Shown here: piece after piece, positions 17,984-25,529 of the stretch | Layout: each line of letters starts with the position of its first letter | Position numbering within the stretch: the stretch's first letter is position 1 | From: Nocardioides kribbensis | GTDB lineage: Bacteria > Actinomycetota > Actinomycetes > Propionibacteriales > Nocardioidaceae | NCBI RefSeq assembly: GCF_015070375.1 | Contig: NZ_JADCLL010000010.1 | Span: forward strand, 62,001-126,000 | DNA length: 64,000 nt | Direction of reading: 5' to 3' | Notes under the pieces: model-generated | Seen by the model: the letters and a program-made list of their open reading frames with translations, nothing else | Told to the model about the DNA's origin: nothing | Database searches by the model: none | Made by a program: the position numbers and the translations under genes

Positions 17984-19080
17984 CGGCGGGTCAGGGCCCT
18001 GCGGGGCCGGGGGCCGGGGTGCACGACGAGCAGCGGCGCGCGTGGGTCAACCGGGCCGTCGCGACGATCCGCGCCGACGCCAACCGGTCGGCCGACACCC
18101 ACCTGCTGCGGCTGCCGCTGCCCGAGGAGTGGGGCGTCGACGTCTACCTCAAGGACGAGTCGACCCACCCGACGGGCAGCCTCAAGCACCGCCTCGCCCG
18201 CAGCCTCTTCCTCCACGCGCTGGTCAACGGCTGGATCGGCCCGACCACCACCGTGGTCGAGGCGTCCTCGGGCTCCACCGCGATCTCGGAGGCCTACTTC
18301 GCCCAGCTCGTCGGGCTGCCCTTCGTGGCGGTCATGTCACGCACGACGAGCGTGGAGAAGATCAGCCTCATCGAGGGCTACGGCGGGCGCTGCCACCTCG
18401 TCGACGACCCCGCCGGCGTCTACGAGGTCTCCCAGCGGCTGGCCCGCGAGTGCGGCGGTCACTACATGGACCAGTTCACCTACGCCGAGCGTGCCACCGA
18501 CTGGCGCGGCAACAACAACATCGCCGAGTCGGTGCTCGACCAGCTGCGCCTGGAGCGCCACCCCGTGCCGACCTGGATCGTCGTGGGCGCCGGCACCGGC
18601 GGCACGGCCTCGACCTTCGGCCGCTACGTGCGCTACCAGGGCCTGCCGACCCGGCTGTGCGTCGTCGACCCCGAGCACTCCGCCTTCCACCCCGCCTGGA
18701 GCAGCGGCGACCTCGGCCTCACCACCGACCGCGGCTCCCGCATCGAGGGCATCGGGCGCCAGCGGGTGGAGCCGAGCTTCCTGCCGGGGGTGGTCGACCA
18801 CATGATCACCGTGCCCGACGCGGCCTCGGTGGCGACGATGCACCACGTCGACCGGCTGCTCGCCCGCCGGCCCGGCCCCTCGACCGGCACCAACCTGTGG
18901 GGCGCCCTGCAGCTGGTCGACCGGATGCGTCGCGCCGGCGAGACCGGCAGCGTCGTCACCCTGCTCTGCGACGACGGCCACCGCTACGCCGACACCTACT
19001 ACTCCGACGCCTGGCTGGTCGAGCACGACCTCGACCCCGCACCCCACGTCGAGGAGGTCGCCCGGCTCTTCGGGGCGTGA
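17980..19080 (+). CDS. cds1: PLP-dependent L-cysteine desulfhydrase (Cds1-like)
   Basis: Fold-type II PLP enzyme of 366 residues in the cysteine-synthase superfamily. The Schiff-base lysine is K69 in TGSLKHRLA; the substrate loop is EASSGSTA and the phosphate loop VGAGTGGTAST. The long motif stretch RATDWRGNNNIAES and SRIEGIGRQRVEPSFLPGV strongly resemble mycobacterial Cds1 (Rv3684), which degrades cysteine to H2S, pyruvate and ammonia. Its ATG overlaps the amylosucrase stop, an unusual partnership. Recognition is from memory of the Cds1 sequence. Confidence 0.85.
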   Translation: MTAGQGPAGPGAGVHDEQRRAWVNRAVATIRADANRSADTHLLRLPLPEEWGVDVYLKDESTHPTGSLKHRLARSLFLHALVNGWIGPTTTVVEASSGSTAISEAYFAQLVGLPFVAVMSRTTSVEKISLIEGYGGRCHLVDDPAGVYEVSQRLARECGGHYMDQFTYAERATDWRGNNNIAESVLDQLRLERHPVPTWIVVGAGTGGTASTFGRYVRYQGLPTRLCVVDPEHSAFHPAWSSGDLGLTTDRGSRIEGIGRQRVEPSFLPGVVDHMITVPDAASVATMHHVDRLLARRPGPSTGTNLWGALQLVDRMRRAGETGSVVTLLCDDGHRYADTYYSDAWLVEHDLDPAPHVEEVARLFGA

Positions 19081-19136
19081 GCGCGCGAGGCGGGTCGCGG
19101 TCGTTTCGGCCCGCCGCGAGGGGGTAGACCCCCTGC

Positions 19137-20213
19137 GTGGTCGACCAGCACGAGACGAGGGCCCTCCGGGGCACCTCCCCGGCCCGGGCCGCCGCCGCGG
19201 CGACCCTGGCCGCCGGCCTCGCGCTCGCGGGTGCGGGCTGCTCCCCGGACGAGCAGACGATCGCCGCCGGCACCGTGGTCGCGGCCCCCGGGGTCGTGGA
19301 CGGTGACGCCTCGGTCACGGTGCGCGTGCCCACCGGCGCGGTGCGGCTCGGTGTCGCGGACCCGGCCGACGCGGTGGGCTCCGACCGTGCGGCCGACGGA
19401 GCCTCCCTCCTGGCCCTGGAGGTGGCCTTCGACCGGTCCGCCGTGCGCTCCGACGTGGCCGACCTGGCCCGCGTGCCGGGGGCGGGCAGCCCGGTGGAGC
19501 TCGCGGTCGAGGTGGCCGGCGAGCGCTACGACCTCGGGACGGTGGGCGACCCCGACGGCGCGGTCGCCGACGACGGGTCCGACGAGCGCCTGGGCGGTGA
19601 CGTCCTGGTCGCCGTGGAGGGCGCGCCCGACCTGGACGACGTCACGGTCGTGGTCGGCTACGACGGCCTCGACCAGCGGGTCGCGCTCGTCGACGGCGCG
19701 CGCGAGCCCGGCCCGGCCGATCCCCTCTACGTCGCCGAGCGCGAGCCGCGCGGCCCCGTGACGTGCGACGTCGACCCGGCCCCCCGCGGGGTCGAGGTCG
19801 AGGGTCTCGCCTGCCGTGCCGAGCGCATGGTCTCGGTGCCCTACGTGCCCGGGGCCGGCTGGGCCGCGGAGGGGAACACCTGGGCGGTGGTGCCGCTGGT
19901 CGTCTCCGTGACCGGGGTGACCACCGCTCCGCCCGCCACGGCGGACCGCGGCGCCTACACCGTGACCGGCGCCGACCAGTCGGTCGCGCTCGGCGGCGCG
20001 CCCCCCGTCACCGAGCTCGACGTCACCGAGACCGGCGACGGGGCCTCCTACACCTCCCGGCTGGTCTTCTCCCTCGGGGCCGACACCCCGCTCGACCTCG
20101 ACCTGCGCCGCACCTACGCCCTGCGGGCCGACTCCGGGGCGGTGCCCGCCCGGCGTGAGCTCGTGCTCGACGCGGCGCTCCGGCTGCCCGCGACCCTGCG
20201 CCCACCCGGGTGA
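19137..20213 (+). CDS. Putative secreted lipoprotein of unknown function
   Basis: Protein of 358 residues with an Ala-rich signal peptide ending LAGAGC, an acceptable though not ideal lipobox, then an acidic beta-rich extracellular region without a domain I recognise. Asp and Val are abundant. GTG start with TAGACC six bases upstream, so probably leaderless. It precedes three small genes of the possible export cassette by 58 bases and may belong with them. Confidence 0.72.
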   Translation: MVDQHETRALRGTSPARAAAAATLAAGLALAGAGCSPDEQTIAAGTVVAAPGVVDGDASVTVRVPTGAVRLGVADPADAVGSDRAADGASLLALEVAFDRSAVRSDVADLARVPGAGSPVELAVEVAGERYDLGTVGDPDGAVADDGSDERLGGDVLVAVEGAPDLDDVTVVVGYDGLDQRVALVDGAREPGPADPLYVAEREPRGPVTCDVDPAPRGVEVEGLACRAERMVSVPYVPGAGWAAEGNTWAVVPLVVSVTGVTTAPPATADRGAYTVTGADQSVALGGAPPVTELDVTETGDGASYTSRLVFSLGADTPLDLDLRRTYALRADSGAVPARRELVLDAALRLPATLRPPG

Positions 20214-20271
20214 CCCGCCCCACCCCTCCTGACCCCTCGCAGCCCCCCCACCCCCCACGTGAAGGAGAACC

Positions 20272-20628
20272 ATGACCGACCCACGGCTCGGCATCGACGG
20301 CGTCGACCTCCTGGAGCTCGACATCATCGCCAAGGAGAGGCTCCCCGACGCGGCCGCGGAGCTGGCCTCGGCCCGCGGGACCATCGCCCTCTTCTCCCAG
20401 GTCTCCTTCCGCCGCTCGGGCGGGGTCGGCATCGGGGCCGACGGGCCGGCCGCGGAGTGGAGCGCCCTGGCCGACCTCCTGGTCAGCGCCCTGACCCAGG
20501 GCGGCACCAACATCGACGACACCTCCGCCGCGATCCGGACCTTCCTCGACGACATCCTCGCGACCGACGACGGCGCACGCCAGCGCATGGACACCGCCCG
20601 CACGGAGATGGAAGGGATCGGCGGCTGA
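20272..20628 (+). CDS. Small helical protein, possible WXG100-like
   Basis: 118 residues, predicted mostly helical: one helix around residues 15-45, a Gly-rich turn (SGGVGIGADGP), then helices after AEWSALADLL. Size and helix-turn-helix plan recall WXG100/ESX-type substrates, but no exact WXG motif is present. Good site GAAGGAGAACC before the ATG. It is the first of three tightly spaced genes (TGATG, then a 1-base gap). Function is not assigned; the ESX-like reading is inference from architecture and neighbourhood. Confidence 0.75.
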   Translation: MTDPRLGIDGVDLLELDIIAKERLPDAAAELASARGTIALFSQVSFRRSGGVGIGADGPAAEWSALADLLVSALTQGGTNIDDTSAAIRTFLDDILATDDGARQRMDTARTEMEGIGG

Positions 20629-21569
20629 TGACCGACCTGCGCGCCAAGGCCGAGCGGATCAAGGAGCTCGCCATCGAGAAGACCGCCGAGCTGGCCATGA
20701 AGGCCGCGGGCCCGGACGGCGGCGGCATCGCCTACGCCTTCGCCCACGACCAGGCCAGCGAGGAGTTCGCCGACGTCGACCAGGTCTTCGACGACTGGCT
20801 GGACCTGCCCGACCCGTCGTACCTCTCCTCCTTCGCCTCCAACCTCGCCGGGGCCCTGCCGCACCTCGCCGCCGAGGCCTACGTCGACGACGACTCCGCC
20901 GCCTCGCTCGGCGGGGGCGGGTCCAACGTCGCGATCACCCAGATCGAGCCCACCGGCGCGTTCATGTCCGGGTGGACCAGCGGCACGGCCACCAGCTTCG
21001 CCAGCTTCGCCGGCCTCTTCGGACCCGTCGTGTCCAACCTGTGGCTGTGCGGCAACGTGCTGGTCAACGCCCTCTACGCCGAGCAGGCGATCTGGGAGGA
21101 GGCCGACCGCAGCCTCCACGAGATCGCCGACGCGGCGATCAGCACGCTCGAGGACATCGCCAACAAGAGCGCTGCCGAGTACACCGCGACCCTGTCGGTG
21201 CTCGCCGCGGTGTCGGGCATCATCGCCGTGCCGTTCACCGCGGGTGGCAGCCTCGCGGCCGCCTACACGTTCGCGGCCATCTCCGGCGGGATCGGCCTGG
21301 CCGGGAGCTTCGCGCCGGAGGACGCCGAGGACCACCCCGGGATCGACGGGGGCAGTCCGGCGAGCGTGGTGTCCTCGGTGCGCGACCTGCTGACCCGGCT
21401 CAACGAGCACGTCACCGCCAAGGAGGGTGACGTCCGCTCGGCGCTGAGCGACACCGCCGGGCAGTTCTCCGCGGCCATGGGGGAGGAGAACATGGTCTCC
21501 CCCGTCGTCCTGCCCCGTCCGACCGTGGCCGACTCGCCGTCCTTCGGTGGCCGGTCGGGAGGGGCCTGA
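20628..21569 (+). CDS. Hypothetical protein with hydrophobic C-terminal half
   Basis: 313 residues. The N-terminus is amphipathic (TDLRAKAERIKELAIEKTAE) and the middle acidic. Two hydrophobic Ala/Gly/Ile-rich segments follow around residues 185-225 (VLAAVSGIIAVPFTAGG and YTFAAISGGIGLAG), then a helical tail. This hydrophobic glycine-rich pair between helical arms resembles LXG- or PPE-like secreted effectors. ATG overlaps the previous stop as TGATG. No recognised domain; possible type VII-like cargo. Confidence 0.75.
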   Translation: MTDLRAKAERIKELAIEKTAELAMKAAGPDGGGIAYAFAHDQASEEFADVDQVFDDWLDLPDPSYLSSFASNLAGALPHLAAEAYVDDDSAASLGGGGSNVAITQIEPTGAFMSGWTSGTATSFASFAGLFGPVVSNLWLCGNVLVNALYAEQAIWEEADRSLHEIADAAISTLEDIANKSAAEYTATLSVLAAVSGIIAVPFTAGGSLAAAYTFAAISGGIGLAGSFAPEDAEDHPGIDGGSPASVVSSVRDLLTRLNEHVTAKEGDVRSALSDTAGQFSAAMGEENMVSPVVLPRPTVADSPSFGGRSGGA

Positions 21570-21570
21570 G

Positions 21571-22095
21571 GTGGCGGGGCGCCTCGACAGCGCCGTCGAG
21601 TCCTCGGTGGTCACGGTCTCGACGCCCAACGAGAAGGTGCACGCGGAGCTGCGCGGGGAGCGGCACGTGAGCGTGCGGTTCGCCGCCGGTCACCTGGAGC
21701 AGGTGTCGCACGCCGTGCTCGAGCGCGAGCTGGCCTCGCTGGCGCGGCTGGCCTTCGCCGCCGCGCTCGCCGAGCACGCCCGCCTCGGCGCGGTCGTCAC
21801 CGGCCGCGTGCCCACGCGGCGCCCACGGATCGGGCGACGGGAGAAGGAGTACGACCAGCGGCTCGCGGAGCTGGCCGCCGAGGGCGTCTCCGACGACGGC
21901 GAGGTCACGGTGACCTCGGTGGGCCAGCAGCACCACGCCGTGCGGCTGCGTCCGGGATGCCTCGACCGCCTCGACGCCGAGCAGCTGGCCCGCTCGTGCG
22001 CCCAGGCGGCGGAGCGCCTGCTCCTCGACACCGAGACCCGCGCCGCGCGGGCGCGGTGGGACGTCTACATGGGCACGCCGCTGCCCGGCACCTGA
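21571..22095 (+). CDS. Hypothetical protein, possibly YbaB/EbfC-like
   Basis: 174 residues starting at GTG one base after the preceding stop. The first half (VSTPNEKVHAELRGERHVSVRF, then helical ELASLARLAFAAALAEHAR) repeats in pattern in the second half (DGEVTVTSVGQQHHAVRL, then QLARSCAQAAERLLLDTE), suggesting two strand-then-helix repeats. This resembles YbaB-family nucleoid-like proteins that accompany some actinobacterial ESX genes such as EspL. The assignment is tentative. Confidence 0.68.
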   Translation: MAGRLDSAVESSVVTVSTPNEKVHAELRGERHVSVRFAAGHLEQVSHAVLERELASLARLAFAAALAEHARLGAVVTGRVPTRRPRIGRREKEYDQRLAELAAEGVSDDGEVTVTSVGQQHHAVRLRPGCLDRLDAEQLARSCAQAAERLLLDTETRAARARWDVYMGTPLPGT

Positions 22096-22165
22096 GCCGC
22101 CCGGCAGCCGCCTCGCGCGGCCGGGCCCGGGTCGGGTGTCGGGCGGGTGGGGGTGTCGAGGACGG

Positions 22166-23371
22166 TCACAGCCTGCGACCGGCCCAGCTCCAGGCGTAGG
22201 CGCCGTGGTCGACGGCCCGCCCGGCCTCGCCGAGCTCGAGGGGCCGGAAGGTGTCGACCATGACCGCGGTCTCGTCGAAGGCCTCGGCGCCGAGGGAGGC
22301 CTCGACGGCGGCGGGCTGGGGACCGTGGGCGTGGCCACCGGGGTGGAGGGTCACCGAGCCGACACCGATCCCCGAGCCCTTGCGGGCCTCGTAGTCGCCG
22401 GCGACGTAGAACATGACCTCGTCGCTGTCGACGTTGGAGTGGTAGTAGGGCACGGGCACGGCGAGCGGGTGGTAGTCGACCTTGCGGGGCAGGAAGGCGC
22501 ACACCACGAAGCCGGCGCCCTCGAAGACCTGGTGCACCGGCGGGGGCTGGTGGACCTTGCCGGTGATCGGCATGTAGTCCTCGACGTTGAACGTGTAGGG
22601 ATAGAGGCAGCCGTCCCAGCCGACGACGTCGAAGGGGTGGGTGGCGTAGGTCATCCGGGTGCCGACGATCCCGGCCGAGGTGCGGTGCCTGACGAGCACC
22701 TCGACGTCGGACGCCGGCTCGCCGGCGCCGGCGAGCAGCGGCTCGGTGGGGCCGTGGAGGTCGCGCTCGCAGTAGGGGGCGTGCTCGAGCAGCTGGCCGT
22801 AGCGCGAGAGGTAACGCTTCGGCGGCGCGACGTGGCTGGCCGACTCGACCGCGTAGAGCCGGCTCGGCCCGGAGGCCGTGTCGGGGCGCCAGCGGTGGGT
22901 GGTGGCCCGGGGCACCACGACGAAGTCGCCGGCGCGGTAGGGCACGACGCCGAAGACGGTCTCGACCACCCCGCTGCCGGCCTCGACGAAGACGCACTCG
23001 TCGCCCAGCGCGTTGCGGTAGAGCGGGGAGTCGGCCGCGGCGACGACGTAGGACAGGTGGACGTCGGCGTTGCCGAGCACGAGCCGGCGCCCGGTGACCG
23101 CGTCGACGCCCGTGACGTCGGCGGGCACGAGGTCGGGCAGGCGCAGGTGGCGCGGCGTCAGCGGGTGGTTCGGGGTGAGGGCCTGGTCGGGGAGGTCCCA
23201 GACCTCGCTGGCCACGATTGCCGACGGCACGCCGCGGTGGTAGAGCAGCGAGGAGTCGGAGGAGAAGCCCTCCTCGCCCATCAGCTCCTCGGAGCGCAGC
23301 GCGCCGTGCTCGTCGCGGAGCTGGGTGTGCCGCTGGCGCGGCACCTCTCCGACCCGTCGGTAGTACGCCAC
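22166..23371 (-). CDS. hmgA: Homogentisate 1,2-dioxygenase
   Basis: Iron(II) ring-cleavage enzyme of tyrosine/phenylalanine catabolism, converting homogentisate to maleylacetoacetate. About 401 residues. Recognised from its start (AYYRRVGEVPRQRHTQ) and core (TYATHPFDVVGWDGCLYPYT, FYVAGDYEARKGSGIG and HPGGHAHGPQP), which carry the His/Glu metal ligands. GTG at 23371 chosen over 23386 because GAGGTGG lies at the right spacing and homologues start MAYYRRVGE. The hydrolase and isomerase of this pathway are not in the window. Confidence 0.93.
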   Translation of the reverse strand: MAYYRRVGEVPRQRHTQLRDEHGALRSEELMGEEGFSSDSSLLYHRGVPSAIVASEVWDLPDQALTPNHPLTPRHLRLPDLVPADVTGVDAVTGRRLVLGNADVHLSYVVAAADSPLYRNALGDECVFVEAGSGVVETVFGVVPYRAGDFVVVPRATTHRWRPDTASGPSRLYAVESASHVAPPKRYLSRYGQLLEHAPYCERDLHGPTEPLLAGAGEPASDVEVLVRHRTSAGIVGTRMTYATHPFDVVGWDGCLYPYTFNVEDYMPITGKVHQPPPVHQVFEGAGFVVCAFLPRKVDYHPLAVPVPYYHSNVDSDEVMFYVAGDYEARKGSGIGVGSVTLHPGGHAHGPQPAAVEASLGAEAFDETAVMVDTFRPLELGEAGRAVDHGAYAWSWAGRRL

Positions 23372-23454
23372 AGCCAGCCACCTCACACCGAGAGGGGGAC
23401 CTCGTCGTCCCCGCTGCGGCGATGCTGCTCGGCGCTCCCGACCGTGTCAATCGC

Positions 23455-23580
23455 ATGGTCGGCCGCGTGGTCGACCGCGTGGTCGGTCGCGCGGCGGCCC
23501 GGAGTCGCACGGGCGCCCGGCATCCACCGACCGGGCGCGCGGCATGGCCCGCACGGGCCATGCCGGGGCCGCCGACCATG
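23455..23580. repeat. Nested inverted repeats upstream of hmgA
   Basis: Outer arms CATGGTCGGC (23455-23464) and GCCGACCATG (23571-23580) are a perfect 10-bp pair. Inside them lies a perfect hairpin at 23541-23564, GGCATGGCCC with a 4-base loop and GGGCCATGCC. It occupies the 23372-23694 gap between hmgA and the STAS gene and may be an operator or cruciform. No T-run follows, so a simple terminator is less likely. Confidence 0.55.
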
Positions 23581-23694
23581 GCCCGGTCGGGGGGTTTCAC
23601 GGCCGCGGCCTCACCCTGTCGGGTCGGCGTCGTTGCTCCGGGTGCCGGGCGGGGGGTCCGGACTCGGGGGAACGGACGACGAGGGGGTCGTGAC

Positions 23695-24129
23695 GTGTGC
23701 AGGACGACGTGCTCGATGGAGCTCGTGGACGGTCCGACGGGGCGCGAGGGACGCCCGACGATGGCGCTGGTGGTCAGGGGCGACCTCGACGTGTCGGCCG
23801 GGCCGGCGGTCGGCGCGGTGGTGGAGCGGCTGCGCCGGTCGCGCCCGACGGTGGTGCTCGTCGACCTCGAGCAGGTCGACTTCGTCGACACCGCGGGCCT
23901 GCACTGGCTGCGCCGCGCGCTGCGCGCCGCGGTGGTCCACGGCGCCGACGTCGGGGTGCTCGCGGAGTCGCCGGCCGTACGCCGTCTGCTGCGGCTCGGG
24001 TCGGAGCCGCTCTGGCCCCCGCCGGCCGCGCCGCCCGCGCCGCCTGTGACGCGCACCCGCGGTGAGGCCACCAGGGCCGCCGGGCTCCGGCTCGTGCCGG
24101 CACTCGGCGCGACGACCGGACGCCGCTGA
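23695..24129 (+). CDS. STAS-domain protein (anti-sigma factor antagonist-like)
   Basis: About 144 residues with one STAS domain: MALVVRGDLDVSAGPAVGAV, then VVLVDLEQVDFVDTAGLHWL. Antagonists of this class are switched by phosphorylation of a Ser in DSxG; here the position reads DTAG, so Thr would be the acceptor. A Pro-rich linker and basic tail follow. GTG at 23695 has GAGGGGG seven bases upstream; ATG at 23716 is an alternative. A SpoIIE-type phosphatase at 40074-42350 could act on such proteins (inference). Confidence 0.78.
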   Translation: MCRTTCSMELVDGPTGREGRPTMALVVRGDLDVSAGPAVGAVVERLRRSRPTVVLVDLEQVDFVDTAGLHWLRRALRAAVVHGADVGVLAESPAVRRLLRLGSEPLWPPPAAPPAPPVTRTRGEATRAAGLRLVPALGATTGRR

Positions 24130-24151
24130 GCACCCTGCACCGGGCGGTGGG

Positions 24152-25186
24152 TCAGCCGCCGACGACCTCGCTGGCGCGCAGCACCTCGAAGGGCTCGGCG
24201 TAGCGGGTGTGGGAGACCTGGCGCGACCAGTAGCGGGCGCTCGCCAGCACCAGGTCGGGCTCGAGGTAGTCGCGCGCCGACTGCGAGCGGTAGCACGCGA
24301 GCAGGTCGAGCTTGGCCTCGATGGTGTCCTCGACGGGCACGAAGCGCGTGGGCGCGAAGCCGTTGCGCGAGGACGGCGACTGGTAGCAGAACAGCTGCGG
24401 CACCCGACGGGCCGCGATCACGGCGGCGGCGTGCACGGCGCGGTGGTCCTGGTGGTTGTCGGCCGCGGAGTGGACGTAGACCGTCGTGGGGGCGACCGAG
24501 GCGATCACGGCCTCGATCAGCCCGATCATCTCGTGGGCCTCCTCCAGCCGGGTGTCGGGCAGGTCGGCCATCAGCAGCTCGGCCGACATCGCGGTGGCGG
24601 CGGCCACGGCCTCGCGCCGGCGCTCCTCGCGCGGACCGCCCACGGCGCCCCGGCTCAGGGTGAGCACCGACACCGGGTGCCCCTGCGCGGCGTGGCGCAG
24701 CAGGGTGGCCCCGCAGCCGATCTCGACGTCGTCGGGGTGGGCGCCGATGGCCAGGACGCGCTCGCCGCGGTGGTGGGACCGGGCCGGCAGCAGCTGCTCG
24801 AGCGCGGCAGGGTCGTCGGGGGCGACGACGTCGGAGAGGCCGTGGCGCAGCGCGGTGAGCAGACCGTGGGCGCCGGCCCCGGCGTCGGCCACGACGGCGA
24901 CGCGGGTCTGGCGCGAGCGTCGGCGTACCCGCTCCAGCACGGCCACGGTGGCCTCGTCGAGCAGGTCGGACTCGACGAGGAGCAGCGCGGGCGCCCCCGC
25001 GGTCTCGAGGAGGTCCTCGGTCTCGGCAGGGTCGACGAGGAGCGGGAGGTGGCCGGCGCGCTCGAGGGTGGCGAGGAGCGCCCCGAGGTCGGTGCGCGCC
25101 CAGACCACCACCAGCCGCTCGGGGCCGTGCGCCTCGCGCACCACCCCGGCGGGCAGCGTCGTCGGCGCGTGCTCGTCGGTCTCCAC
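24152..25186 (-). CDS. PIG-L family deacetylase with N-terminal receiver-like domain
   Basis: 344 residues in two parts. Residues about 10-125 look like a degenerate response-regulator receiver (ERLVVVWARTDLGALLATLE ... ALLLVESDLL). Residues about 130-340 are a PIG-L/LmbE zinc deacetylase with GAHPDDVEIGCG and HSAADNHQDHRAVHAA metal-binding motifs. PIG-L enzymes remove acetyl groups from GlcNAc-type substrates, for example in mycothiol synthesis. The fusion suggests a regulated or scaffolded enzyme. GTG start follows GGGAGGGAC. Transcription may start near 25352. Confidence 0.85.
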   Translation of the reverse strand: METDEHAPTTLPAGVVREAHGPERLVVVWARTDLGALLATLERAGHLPLLVDPAETEDLLETAGAPALLLVESDLLDEATVAVLERVRRRSRQTRVAVVADAGAGAHGLLTALRHGLSDVVAPDDPAALEQLLPARSHHRGERVLAIGAHPDDVEIGCGATLLRHAAQGHPVSVLTLSRGAVGGPREERRREAVAAATAMSAELLMADLPDTRLEEAHEMIGLIEAVIASVAPTTVYVHSAADNHQDHRAVHAAAVIAARRVPQLFCYQSPSSRNGFAPTRFVPVEDTIEAKLDLLACYRSQSARDYLEPDLVLASARYWSRQVSHTRYAEPFEVLRASEVVGG

Positions 25187-25318
25187 GTCCCTCCCCAGGT
25201 CCGCCGCAGAGCCTAGACAGCCGCTCCCGGGCGACCGGAGCAGCCGGGCCGCTCGCCGGGACGGGCCGTGGTGACGAGCTCGCGATGGGAGAGGACGGAG
25301 GTCCTGCGGGCATAGAAG

Positions 25319-25357
25319 AAGGCGCCGGGGTCTCGGGTCCCCGGCGCCTTCGAGACC
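25319..25357. ncRNA. Strong hairpin with pseudoknot potential
   Basis: A perfect 12-bp stem, AAGGCGCCGGGG (25319-25330) with CCCCGGCGCCTT (25339-25350), encloses an 8-base loop. GGTCTCG, spanning the last stem bases and loop (25329-25335), is complementary to CGAGACC at 25351-25357 directly after the stem, giving an H-type pseudoknot or alternative pairing. It lies between divergent genes, where a terminator is unexpected. On the minus strand CTGACA-N17-TACAGT (about 25384-25357) would start a transcript near its edge. Function unknown. Confidence 0.5.
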
Positions 25358-25400
25358 TACTGTAGCCAACGGGTGGTGGTCTGTCAGCAGTTTCGCGACA

Positions 25401-25412
25401 GTCCGATCGGAC
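25401..25412. promoter_or_regulatory. 12-bp perfect palindrome, candidate operator
   Basis: GTCCGATCGGAC is a perfect palindrome in the divergent gap between the PIG-L and GAF-kinase genes. The gap (25187-25529) otherwise holds the structured hairpin and no gene I can support. Confidence 0.3.
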
Positions 25413-25529
25413 CACGTCAATCATCCGTTGGACCCTGGTCGGCCCGGCCCGCGCCTGGTTGCCTGGCGGGGCGGCGGCCCCCCACGCCCGATGCACGGGT
25501 GGTCGTCGTGCCTCGGGGGAGGGAGCGGC

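Noticed and set aside
25285..25365. A 26-codon leader peptide ORF across the hairpin
   Set aside because: No ribosome-binding site, rare ATA codon, and most codons are dictated by the palindrome.
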